Positions 20,465 to 30,034 of a stretch of 64,000 nucleotides of DNA are shown piece by piece; the stretch's first letter is position 1; every line of letters begins with the position of its first letter. A program made the translations under genes and the position numbers. The notes beneath the pieces are model-generated. The model did no database searches. It was given only the letters and a program-made list of their open reading frames with translations, and had not been told where the DNA came from. Source of the DNA: Daedaleopsis sinensis (taxonomy: Eukaryota; Basidiomycota; Agaricomycetes; Polyporales; Polyporaceae); assembly GCA_033807695.1 (NCBI GenBank), contig CM066304.1, forward strand, positions 496,001-560,000, given 5' to 3'.

Positions 20465-20539
20465 GTGCCGTCGGCACGTTCATTCTCCGACGTTCCCACG
20501 GGGGTCATCTGCACCCCCCCTCACAAGAACTTTCAGCCT
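20465..20539 (-). repeat. Right terminal inverted repeat (75 bp)
   Basis: Inverted partner of 19435..19509. Confidence 0.88.
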
Positions 20540-22111
20540 AACTGTGACTCTGTATCTCTAGAGCTTTAACATGAGTGACCCTCAAGTGCCTCCCGAGACC
20601 CGCACCTCTCTTGTGTCTCTTCGGTGATATCTCTGCCTTCCCTACACGTACCTAGGTCAACAAGACAGATCAAGAAAGCTTTGCATTCGCCACCAATAGC
20701 GACCTTCGTTCACGTTTTACCTTTTCTCGAATCTCTCGAATCCTTGCCAACTGCTTGCCCTCACTCCTTGGGTGACTTTGCACGTACGTTCAATTGCCCG
20801 AGGTAGAATTGTCAGCACTTCAGCTGCAGAGCAACGATGACAAGGATCTGATTCTGGGCACATACTCAGGGAGTGCGTAGCTATAGGGTGTGTTTGCACT
20901 GAACATCTACTATCTGCTCTCTGGATTGTAGACTCAGTTGGATCGAAAGAGCGGACATGCAGTGGTAGTGGGAGTTTGCGGTGAATCCATGGGGTGCGTT
21001 CGCCCTTCCTTCTTTCTTGAATATCTGCTGATATGCACATCTACAAAGTTCTTGCTCTTGTTCTCGTGTCGCGAGTAGCTCAAGCTGTACCTCGAGAGAA
21101 AACCTCTCCCATCACTACCTATCAAGTTGCCATTCTCATGGCTCCCATCTGCGACCTTAGTGGGCATTCTGCGTATGCGGCCGACTAAATGCGTCTGCCG
21201 TGACGTGGAGCTACAATGACAAGCTTGAAGCAGCGCGCCGCGCACGATCGGTAAGTCATCTCCGCCGTTTTCTCAAGGTGTTCTCTCATGTAAGATGTTC
21301 TTACTAGTGCACCACGTTCATCATAAGACGTTCGTAGAAACTTCGATCAAAATCCAGTAACCTAGACAACCATGGTATGTGTATTCAGGTGTTGGACTTG
21401 CCGTATGCAACACAATACCAATGACGGAATAACGCCAGCTTGACGTGCATCTCACATAGGGCAGGGACCGTACTATTGCCGCACGACCCTTCTGCCGTAC
21501 TTGATTCCGATGGACTATACCGATTTGTATGACCATTCGCACATGATATTGATGCTAGCTGATCGCTGCATGTCCACTTTCATAAGCAGTCTCCGTCACA
21601 CATGCTCATGCAGTGGGTCATAGTTCTGTTTGTCAAGGCTTCGCTTGCTAACGGACAATTCACTCAGTTCAATTACAATACTTAAATTCCGATCGGAAGT
21701 AACGGCGACGGCGTACGAATATAGCCCCGGTAATGCACATGCCCGTCGGGCGACCCATCAGCAGATCTATGTTAACGATGAAGGTCCCCGAGCGAGGAGC
21801 AAGAGGGAGCAAGCTTCTTGAGCTTCGCAAAGACCTGATATCGCTTCTCACGCTTGCTTCTAACACAGTGGGCATTGCTGCTAAGCTGGATTTGGTGCAG
21901 GATTTGGCACCCAGCCATCCGAGCTCATTATTCTCTCAGCAACCGTCATCACGTTCACAGTCGACGCCCTCCCCGCCCCCACGGGACCGGGACCACACAC
22001 ATTCTCAGCAGCCTCATAAAAGCGTACGTTCGATGCCTGCGGCAAACACTGCTACCAACACTACTGCCCGCACCTATCCTTCCTCTGAGAACCAGGTCGT
22101 CGAGACCAGAC
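20540..22111. other. Interval without a supported gene
   Basis: About 1.5 kb. From 20571 a start codon is followed by short coding-like pieces with plausible GT..AG joins, one containing LSALQLQSNDDKDLILG, interrupted by stops near 20630, 20765 and 20880. It may be a decayed gene. Another Lys/Leu-rich stretch lies at 21780..21900. Nothing here is strong enough to call. Confidence 0.35.
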
Positions 22112-22608
22112 ATGTCTTCCGACTCTGCCGCCGCATTCCCTCCGGTCCGCACCGACCGCGTGCGCGTCATCGCGTTGATGGCGAAGAAGGAAGGCATCTC
22201 CGATGCCGACTTCTACAAATACTGGCACGAGGTGCATGGCCCGCTCTTCGCTAACCTGGAGATCGCGAAGAAGAACATCCTCAAATACGAACAGGTTCGC
22301 TCACTTTCCTCCCCGCTACTCCCTTCACGTTGGGTCTCTTGCTCATGATACGCGGCCTCTGACATGCGTCTTTGCAGCATCATTACGACTCGACACTCGA
22401 AGAAAGCATCGCTGCCTTCGGCAGCGCGACGACATCGACGATCAAAGGCGTGGCTGTCTTTGAGGCCGAATCATACGCGAAGATCTTCGAGGTCCTCGCG
22501 AGCGACGAGTACAGTGCTGTGGGCCCGGCCGACGAGGCGAACTTCATGGACCGCTCGAAGACCATATTCTTCCCGGGCACGTTAATCACGTTCATCGACA
22601 AGAATTAG
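22112..22608 (+). CDS. EthD-domain protein (dimeric alpha-beta barrel)
   Basis: Two exons, 22112..22294 and 22378..22608, giving 137 residues. The first exon ends before GTTCGC and the intron ends TTTGCAG. Residues about 14-50 carry the EthD pattern: a V-I-A-L strand, then ISDADFYKYWHEVHGPLF. The second exon starts with HHYDS and ends with the typical C-terminal strand before DKN. EthD/EthD-like proteins are small ferredoxin-fold dimers; in bacteria EthD is required for ether degradation, and fungal relatives often act as cyclases or dehydratases beside tailoring oxygenases. Here it sits 3 kb from an FAD monooxygenase and next to a metallo-beta-lactamase-fold hydrolase. Substrate unknown. Confidence 0.85.
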
Positions 22609-22963
22609 ACCACTCCGCACTTCTTTAGCTGCTATCGCTGCGTACTAGTCGCCGGCCCCAGCTGTCCATCATCACCGCCTTGTTCCCCGTTCGTATGTTG
22701 TAAAGTTGTACATTCAAGAGCATTAAACATCCCCTCATCTCTGAGCGTCCCCTTATTGCAATAAATGTGCGTCTTCGCTCACTCTGATGAGCATTCGGCA
22801 ACAGGCATCTCTTATTATCGAAGTTCAAAATCGCGGCGTTCAGTACTTTGTCGCGAATCCGCCCTATGTAGCTCACTTCATTACAGTCCCACCAGGCATC
22901 ACCCATGCCAGTCCAAGGTGAGCAATCGGCCACGTTTTCGAGCTGTCTACGAGACGCGTCCAC
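22609..22963. other. Convergent intergenic region
   Basis: 355 bp between the stop of the EthD gene and the stop of the minus-strand hydrolase. It holds both 3' ends; no gene seen. Confidence 0.5.
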
Positions 22964-23934
22964 TCATATCGCCGCAGGGATCACCCCAGGGAGAAACGCC
23001 GACCCACCCTTGTTCTTCTCATACCACTCTCGGTCATGCGCAAGCAGCACATGCACCCTCGGCACCCCCAGCAGCGAGCCCACCCTCCGAATGTGCTCGA
23101 CCGCCCCATCCTTGTCCGCGTGCGCGCAGAGCACCTTGCCCCCGGGGCCGGGGAGGCACGCCACCTCCCGCTCGCCCGTGAGCAGCCGCATGTCGTGCGC
23201 GGCGTCGCCCCCGAGAAAGATCCACGCGCCGTCTGCGGACGTGCGCGCGAGGACGTTCACGTGCCCTGCGAGGTGCCCGGATGCGTCGACGAGGTAGAGG
23301 CTGCCGTCGCCGAAGAAGTCGTGCGCGCGCGGGAAGGGCCCGACGGCGGTGGCGAAGTCGTCTGGGCGCAGGACGCGCGTGCGCTCGGCGGGGACGGTCG
23401 AGGAGAGGATGTCGGAGGACAGGTCGGAGGGGTAGCCCGTGGCGAGGAGCTCGTCGCTGCCTGGGCCGAGGATGAACGTCGCGTTCGGGAATGCCGACGT
23501 GTCACCGATGCTGGTAAGCGGATATCGTGAGCATTATGCTATTGACAGCGCTGTGGGCACGGCACTGACTGGTCATAGTGCAGGTGGCTGAGCACGATTG
23601 TCTGCACGTCCTTCGGATCTACACCGCCCTTCGCGAGCGACTCGTGTACGGTTTGAGGGACGTCGATCGGCATCCACTTCTCGATGAGCGCCTGCGCCGC
23701 GGGTGGGTAGCTCGACTTGTCGCGGCGGAGGCCCAGGTCGAAGACGAGGTGCGCCCCGGAGGTAGAGTGCCGGAGGTAGAACGCGAGCGACGGGCAGATG
23801 CTGACCTCGTCGGGCGTGGCTCCCTTGAGGAAAAGCTGGAGAGGGAGGTGGATGATTCCTGCCTCTAAGGCCGATATATCGATGTACGGTTGATTAGCCT
23901 TCGGCTCCGGCAGTATGCAGTTGAGACTAGCCAT
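22964..23934 (-). CDS. Metallo-beta-lactamase-fold hydrolase (lactonase-like)
   Basis: Two exons, 23934..23570 and 23510..22964, 303 residues; the intron begins GTCAGT and ends ACCAG. The ATG is at 23934. The first metal-binding motif is split by the intron and reads SHLHYDHIGD after splicing (HXHXDH, about residues 116-121). Further ligands fit DASGHLAGHVNV (His), FLGGDAAHD (Asp) and LLAHDREWY (His). The spacing and length resemble N-acyl-homoserine lactonase/AttM-like members of the MBL superfamily, which open lactone rings with two zinc ions. No signal peptide, so cytosolic. It is divergent from the FAD monooxygenase at 25102, and both may serve one catabolic or detoxification pathway. Confidence 0.88.
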
Positions 23935-25101
23935 ATCTTGCAAGCTATATATGATCTTCGGTCAGTCTTTTGTAAAAGCATTAACTGCAAGGGACGCAAT
24001 GCGCACAGTGACGAAGGGCGTGTATGAAATAGCCTGTTGAACTTCGTCGTGAAAGGGGGGTCTACTTTCTCCGGCACCAGTGGAGATGGTAATCTGAAGA
24101 TAAGTGCCGCTGGCTAATGTTTGCGTTTGCTTGTATGTAGCTGTCATCGTCGCTCCGTTCACTAGCCTGAGCGCACAGCGCCCAAGCAACAGAAGACATC
24201 CACCCACAGTGCATGTTGCATCAGGTTCTCAACACATATGTCTTCTCAGAGATATGTCGCGTGCTATGGGCGGCGTGCACACAACACCGGAGAGCAGCTA
24301 CAAGTACCGTATATAGTTGCCTACCATCCTCCCAGTGCAGTAGACTGGAGTAGGCGGCCGGGTAGGCCCCTCAATGATTGATAAGGCTATTAATGACCAC
24401 TTAAGGAGATCTAAGCGCCTCGCCGGGAGCTTGAATGAGGGCCGCCTAGGTTACAGACAGGCTCACTGCTCAGACTGCCGGGACGTTCGGATTCGGCTCG
24501 TTTCGTCGTCACGACGTCGAACCGGAACGCTTTTGAGTTGATTCCACTCTCCGTAGACCAAGACTAAAAGCCGGATGACATTAACGATCAAAAAACGCAC
24601 AATCGAAGTTATTGCTCTCGGAAAGCTAACGGCGCAAACTGGCAGTCACTAGCAGAGATCTAAATCATCCATTAGCACCTTGATATAGTCTTGCTGACGC
24701 TTCTGCAGCTGCTGAGGTTGGCGTCGACGTAGTCATGCGGCCTCGGGCTTTCGGCGGTCAGCCTGCTAGGGATCGGCCGAAATAAGGTTGTCTCACCCAT
24801 ATTACTAATACTCACAAAAGACTGCCGACAGCCTACGTATGTGATCCGATGAGCTCCAAACTTCAAAGATGCCTCTAATAATCTACGCGAGCTCGCCGAG
24901 GGCGGGCGTAAGCCGTGCCATCTGGCCGACAGAGTCGTTATCAGATAAAAGACAGATGATCTCGGACCACTAACCACTTATCTCTCCAGACCCTAAGCAC
25001 GCCTGCGAGAAACGCACGACAACCCCCGTACGCTTCCCCATCACACTGCGTGTCCGCCTAGAGCTCTGACCAGCTCTTCTTGCAGCTTCAAATCGTCGTT
25101 C
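23935..25101. promoter_or_regulatory. Divergent promoter region, hydrolase and FAD monooxygenase
   Basis: 1.17 kb between two divergent start codons. No coding exon seen. A shared regulatory region is possible. The 24560..24650 part has a CGGAAAGCTAACG motif that recurs at 27061, upstream of nothing obvious. Confidence 0.4.
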
Positions 25102-26310
25102 ATGGCTACCGTTATCCCCCGCATTGCGATTATAGGCGGCGGCCCAGCAGGTCTCACACTCCTCCTCACGCTCCACCGCCGTGGCATCCCTGCCACTGTC
25201 TATGAGCGCGAGTCCGGCTTCTCGGCTCGCGCGCACCTCGGCGGTACCCTCGACCTCGGCTGGGACAGCGGCCAGCGCGCACTGCGCGAGAACGACCTCG
25301 AGGACCAGTTCAAGAAGTTCTCCCGTCCCGAAGGCGATGAGTTCAAGATGTGCGACGGTGCCGGGAACGTCCTGCTCGCCAAGCGCGCCGAAGAGAACGC
25401 AGATCAGGACCCTCGCAACCTCCGTCCGGAGATCGACCGAAGCAAGCTGCGGAAGATCCTCCTCGACGCCGTCCCCGCCGACGCCGTCAAGTGGGGTCAC
25501 AGTCTCTCCTCCATCCGACCCCTCGGCGGCGGCGAGCACGAGCTCACGTTCACCAACGGTACCACCGTCGTCTCGGACCTCGTCGTCGGCGCGGAAGGTG
25601 GGCACTCCCGCGTACGTACGCTCGTCTCCCCCGCGACCCCCATTTACCACGGGGTCACCGGCAGCGAGATCTCGATCTCCCCGGACGTCGCCGCGCGCGC
25701 GGACATGAAAGACATCGTGGAGCTTGTCGGGAATGGCAGCCTCTACATGGGCGAGGGCGGGAAGACGATGGGATTCCAGCGCAACGGCGACGGGCGCATC
25801 CGCGCGTACGCGTGGTTCTGTGGTCCTAAGGAGTGGAAGACGCCGAGCGAGCCGGGCGAGGCGAGGAAGGCGCTCGCCGAACAGTTTCGGGGCTGGGCGC
25901 CGTGGACGCGGAGGTTCATCGAGAACTGCGACGACGCGGCCATATACCACCGCCCGCTGTACTACCTCCCCGTCGGCCATCATTGGGCACACATCGCCGG
26001 GGTGACGCTCATCGGGGACGCGGCGCATCTCGTGAGCCCGTTCGGCGGGGCGGGAGCGAACCTCGCCATGCTCGACGGTCTCGAGCTCGGCATTGTCCTC
26101 GCAGAATGTATCGCGGGCGGGAAGGGTGCGGAGGAGAGGGAGGCCGCGATCGCTGCGTGGGAGGAGAAGATGTTCGTGAGCGCGGGCAAGGCGGCGGCCG
26201 TCTGCATGGAGAACGTCACGACTTTCACCAGTTCAGCTCAATCGCCCGAGCAGGCAGTGGAGAAGGCGAAGGAGTTCATATTGAACCCTGAGGCTAGGCG
26301 TGAAGCATAG
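25102..26310 (+). CDS. FAD-dependent monooxygenase, TetX/UbiH-like
   Basis: Single exon of 402 residues. GXGXXG (GGGPAG) at residues 12-17 begins the FAD-binding Rossmann fold, followed by an acidic strand end (YERES). The middle Asp-Gly fingerprint is GAEGGHSRVR near residue 162, with Glu where the family normally has Asp. The GD motif LIGDAAHLVSPFGGAGAN lies near residue 303 and binds the FAD ribityl and pyrophosphate. There is no C-terminal thioredoxin-like domain and no membrane anchor, which fits the small class A monooxygenases (tetracycline-inactivating TetX and related fungal enzymes) that hydroxylate phenolic or polyketide substrates with NADPH and oxygen. Lack of introns is unusual among its neighbours. 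Confidence 0.9.
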   Translation: MATVIPRIAIIGGGPAGLTLLLTLHRRGIPATVYERESGFSARAHLGGTLDLGWDSGQRALRENDLEDQFKKFSRPEGDEFKMCDGAGNVLLAKRAEENADQDPRNLRPEIDRSKLRKILLDAVPADAVKWGHSLSSIRPLGGGEHELTFTNGTTVVSDLVVGAEGGHSRVRTLVSPATPIYHGVTGSEISISPDVAARADMKDIVELVGNGSLYMGEGGKTMGFQRNGDGRIRAYAWFCGPKEWKTPSEPGEARKALAEQFRGWAPWTRRFIENCDDAAIYHRPLYYLPVGHHWAHIAGVTLIGDAAHLVSPFGGAGANLAMLDGLELGIVLAECIAGGKGAEEREAAIAAWEEKMFVSAGKAAAVCMENVTTFTSSAQSPEQAVEKAKEFILNPEARREA

Positions 26311-28112
26311 GTGATGGACGCAGTGCGTATGTGGTGGCAGCATCTATGGGGTGTTGAATATCATCAGTATGCAGGTCAGGAGCCTGCAAGATGAGCGGCG
26401 AACTTATACTAGCTAGTCCCTTCATGTAGAGATTTGGCACGAGGTGACCAGATACCGAGCTGTGGATGCCCCCGGCCGTGACTAGGCTCTTCAAGTTCTT
26501 CCACCGGGAAGACGAACCTGAGGACACAGATCAAGATCATTGACCATTTCGCGCTCACTGTTATTCTGCTTGAACGCTCTTGGCCTATGTAACATGGCAC
26601 TCTGTGAGCGTCATCATGAGATAATATGACAGGTTATTGAAGTTGCTTTGCTACTTCTTGTCGATGAACTTCTGATTAGCGTCAGCGTCCTAGAAAGAGC
26701 ACAGGAACGCACGATTGACTGTCCTCGACAATAACATTCGCGTGTCCGAATAATCATGGTAGCGGTGGAGAGAGCAGGGGTTTGGCAGGAGTTACCGTAG
26801 TGACCGGCGTGTTCAAGCTACGATTCGGCGATAAAAAGCGAACAGAGAACAGGGGGTCTAAGCGCCTTACGCTCGAGTTCGGCGTTTTCCGAGGACTCCT
26901 CGACTTGAACAACTTGGCCCCTCTTGGCCTTAACCGTCACGACACAGAACGCACTTGAGTCGATACACTCCTCATAGAACATGTACTAAGGGCCGGTGCA
27001 CGTTAACTATAAAAGCAGCTAAGTACCTCCGCCGCGGTTAATCGTTACCGTAACTACTGCCGGAAAGCTAACGCAAAGTTCCAGATCCTCCAAGAGTACA
27101 GCTTTGAATCCGACTCCCTACCTCCAGATGTCGAGATAGAGACGTCTTGATGCAAGATTGCTCATGACGTCAAGTTGGGAGCCTCAGGCTCGCCCCGATT
27201 GACAGCAACCGACACTGGTGAGTACTTCCATACACGCACAGTCGCACGCCTACGTAGTAGTTGTCATCGTTCAGTGCTGAGCCTTAAAATAGATACGCTT
27301 GCGTGGAAGGTCAGAAGCGTAGTAGCAGCGCTCACCACATAGCAACCTTGCTTGACGGGAGTCATCTTCCGCAGCATGTTGCGCCGAATCGACCGACCAG
27401 AGGGTGTAAAAATAGTGGCATACCAAGTATTGTTTCAGGGGCGCGAACCGGATAAGTACTATAATCTGCCCACTGCCCAGATTTTTACCCTCTAGGGTAC
27501 TAGCATCTACTTACTTACTGACTGTGCATCCGAATGCTCAAGCGCTCACAATTCCCATATACTACTAACGAATCCGCAAGTACTCGGAGGCACTCAATAC
27601 TCAGTCCTTCCAGCTTCAAGCTTCAAACCTCAAATCTGCGTACGTGTTTCAAATTGTTGAACGGTCCCCGGGTTTGTTGCAGCTTGGCCGGGAGCGTATT
27701 CCCTGGTTGTATATAGTCAAGTTGTAGTCTTGATATGAGACAAGTTGGATACTTATGCTCACTATGGAACACTTGGCACCATAGATTCAAGATGCCAAGA
27801 CAACTCGCAAAGCTTAGGCAGCCGCTGGGCAGCCGCAATCAGCGCGGCACTGCCGTCAAGGGTTTTTTGGTGGCGCTTCCTACCCTTTCCTACCGCCGGG
27901 GTAGCTGATAGTGTGCGAAGGTTCCGACGGCTCAGTGTGCCAACTGCCAAGTTGTAGGGGCGGACTTCAGCTATTCATCACTGCATCAACTTCGGCTGCT
28001 CTTTTTTAACGGAGCATGCCGTAAGTACCTGGAGGCTATCGGTGAATAAGTATACCCACTCAGAGTCAGTACTCCCCCCTCAATACCCCACATACGACCT
28101 CGGTGGTCGAGA
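26311..28112. other. Intergenic, 1.8 kb
   Basis: No gene supported. An imperfect inverted repeat lies at 27399..27493. The last 150 bp before 28113 is likely promoter. The stretch 26820..27060 shares short words with 24380..24640 (GCGCCT, GGAAAGCTAACG), perhaps remnants of one repeat family. Confidence 0.4.
27399..27493. repeat. Short imperfect inverted repeat, possible MITE
   Basis: AGAGGGTGTAAAAAT at the left pairs with the reverse complement of ATTTTTACCCTCT at the right, with a 2-base gap; a TGGCA/TGGGCA match continues inward. About 95 bp overall. No target duplication seen. Confidence 0.3.
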
Positions 28113-29850
28113 ATGCTCCTGCCGCAATGGTCGGGCTACCAGCTCTTACACACTCAACGTCGCACTATCACCGTGCGACATATAGCCGCCGTCGTTGCAG
28201 GCTTGACAATAATCTCCTATATTGCGTGGACGGTCCTCACGCCCGTTCCGCCACATCCTTCTATCCCTCATACCCTGCCTCCCCTGTACTCCGCATATCA
28301 CCAGGACATCCTTCGACTGCCTCAACACCATTGGAATCAAACCCAGCCGAGAGATGACGAGAAGTTCTTCTACGTGGCAGGCCACCTACATCGTACGTAC
28401 CCTATACCCGTCCTCAGCGTGTCGAGCAAATGTGGAGGCATGCATTGTGCAGGGTTGGGGTGGAACAACGCTATGCAAGAGCTGCTTTTTAACGCATACC
28501 TTGCCTATCGCGCGGGCCGATCGTACGTGTTATTCTTCCCTTTGTTTTTGATCCTCGTGTGACATCACATACAGACACGTCTTCTCAAATTACACCTGGG
28601 AAGAGCAGATGCCATACACTAAATATAACGGCCGTGTAATCCCATCACAAATCCCCTTTAACGCACTCATACGAGGTGCGTCATGTTACTTGAGGATGAT
28701 ACATACGTGCTGAGCGTAGCCAGGTCCCATCGTTGGCGATCCATGGCCCGCGGATGACAACGCACCGCTATCCGTGAGTTGGGACTACTTCCACCAGCTG
28801 TGTCCGCAAAAGTACGGACTCAATTATAATGACGTCAACGAAGACCACAAGAGACCCACCTCGGCCGCCATAGTCACGGACCGATGGTCAGCGAAACTGA
28901 AGAGCCTGACCGAGCCCTGCGTGCAGTCAACATACGAGATGAAGTACATCTACAGCTTCGACTAGTAAGCACCGCCCCTCCGCTCTCCTCTAGTACTCCC
29001 CCAACCGAGCCCACACACCCGCGTGCAGCATATTCGGCGTCCGCTCTTCGCTCGTGGACATCTGGCCCGAGTTCTCCAAGTCTCCGATCGTGACTCGCTT
29101 CTTCTACTCTCAGCTCGTCGAGCTTGCCTTCGACACGAACCGCGACCTCTTCCTCCCACCCGGTCCCGCCGCCTCCGAGCCTCTCCTCACCGGGCGCGCG
29201 CTGACGACGAACGCGGAGCGTTACCCGCTCATCCCCGGCCTGCTCGTCCTCCACGTCCGCCGCGGAGACTACGCGCGCCACTGCACACGCCTCCGCGACC
29301 GGCACGAGGACTTCATCAGCACGAATACTCTACTCGGGAGCGACCCGTTCGACGTGCCCCAGCCAGGGCTCGACGACGAGTTCCACCTCCCCGCGGACCA
29401 GCGGCACGGCGCGAGCATGAAGCTCAACGCGGACGCGCGCGAGTACTACCGCAGGCGCTGCTTCCCAAGCGTACCAGAGATGGCCGCGAAGGTCGCGGAG
29501 GTGCTACGGACGCCCGCTGCGCGCGGTCTCAGCCGGGTGTTCATCATGACGAACGCGAAGGATGCGTTCATCTCCGATCTACGGGAGGCGCTGCTCGAGG
29601 TGGCCGACTGGGAGATGGTTGCGAGCAGTCGCGACGTGACGCTTAACTGGGAGCAGACGTACATCTCGCAGGCCGTCGACAGCCTCGCCGCGCAGCGCGC
29701 GCAGGTCCTGATCGGGAATGGGGTCAGTGATTGTGTCGTGTTGTTCATCACGCTGCTGATGCACTTCGACAGTTCTCTAGTCTCACGTCAAATGCCGTGC
29801 TCTTCCGGATGGCGAACAACTTCCCTGAGGGAAGCTCACGATTTTGGTGA
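28113..29850 (+). CDS. O-fucosyltransferase-like type II membrane protein
   Basis: Six exons (28113..28392, 28453..28522, 28575..28675, 28724..28964, 29029..29722, 29773..29850) summing to 1,464 nt, 487 residues. Residues about 24-42 form a signal anchor (AAVVAGLTIISYIAWTVL) after a short basic cytosolic tail, so the enzyme should face the Golgi/ER lumen. LGWNNAMQELLFNAYLAYRAGR is a signature of the basidiomycete family, written here in two blocks: LGWNNAMQELL and AYLAYRAGR. The GDP-sugar-binding HVRRGDY motif follows in the big fifth exon, then SRVFIMTNA and, at the end, IGNG joined to FSSLTSNAV. The family is related to GDP-fucose O-fucosyltransferases; the acceptor is unknown. Confidence 0.82.
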
Positions 29851-30034
29851 CTGGTCTCTTTGGGTTTGGGGAAATGACGGTTCAGACCCGCAGAGCGCAA
29901 TACATATACTATGCATACACATCCAGAGCTATACTTGAGAGTATAATCGACAGCAATATTAGAGGCAGTGGCTACGCGAGGCGTTCCTATGTAGTAATAG
30001 ACAACAGTGCTATGTTTACGACAGCAGTCCGAGA

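Larger units (their letters stand above)
19435..20539. mobile_element. 1.1-kb TIR element carrying 5' ends of two inward-facing genes
   Basis: Bounded by 75-bp inverted repeats (19435..19509 and 20465..20539) that begin AGGCTG and differ at only two positions by eye. Both contain a GTTCTTGTGAGGGGGGG segment and end GCCGACGGCAC. Inside, a spliced gene starts at 19602 heading right and a helicase gene starts at 20357 heading left. Both break off within what looks like intron sequence near 20039..20100. The simplest reading is an internal deletion of a much larger DNA transposon that had one gene reading inward from each end. No clear target duplication could be fixed (flanks ATAG and AACT). Confidence 0.75.

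Noticed and set aside
20571..21230. Possible decayed gene with several plausible splice joins
   Set aside because: Stops remain in every join I tried and no family was recognised, so it is mentioned only in the interval note.
24970..26028. 352-codon minus-strand frame antisense to the FAD monooxygenase
   Set aside because: It is the shadow of GC-rich codons of the real gene. No start context, no recognisable domain, and the plus-strand frame has clear FAD motifs.
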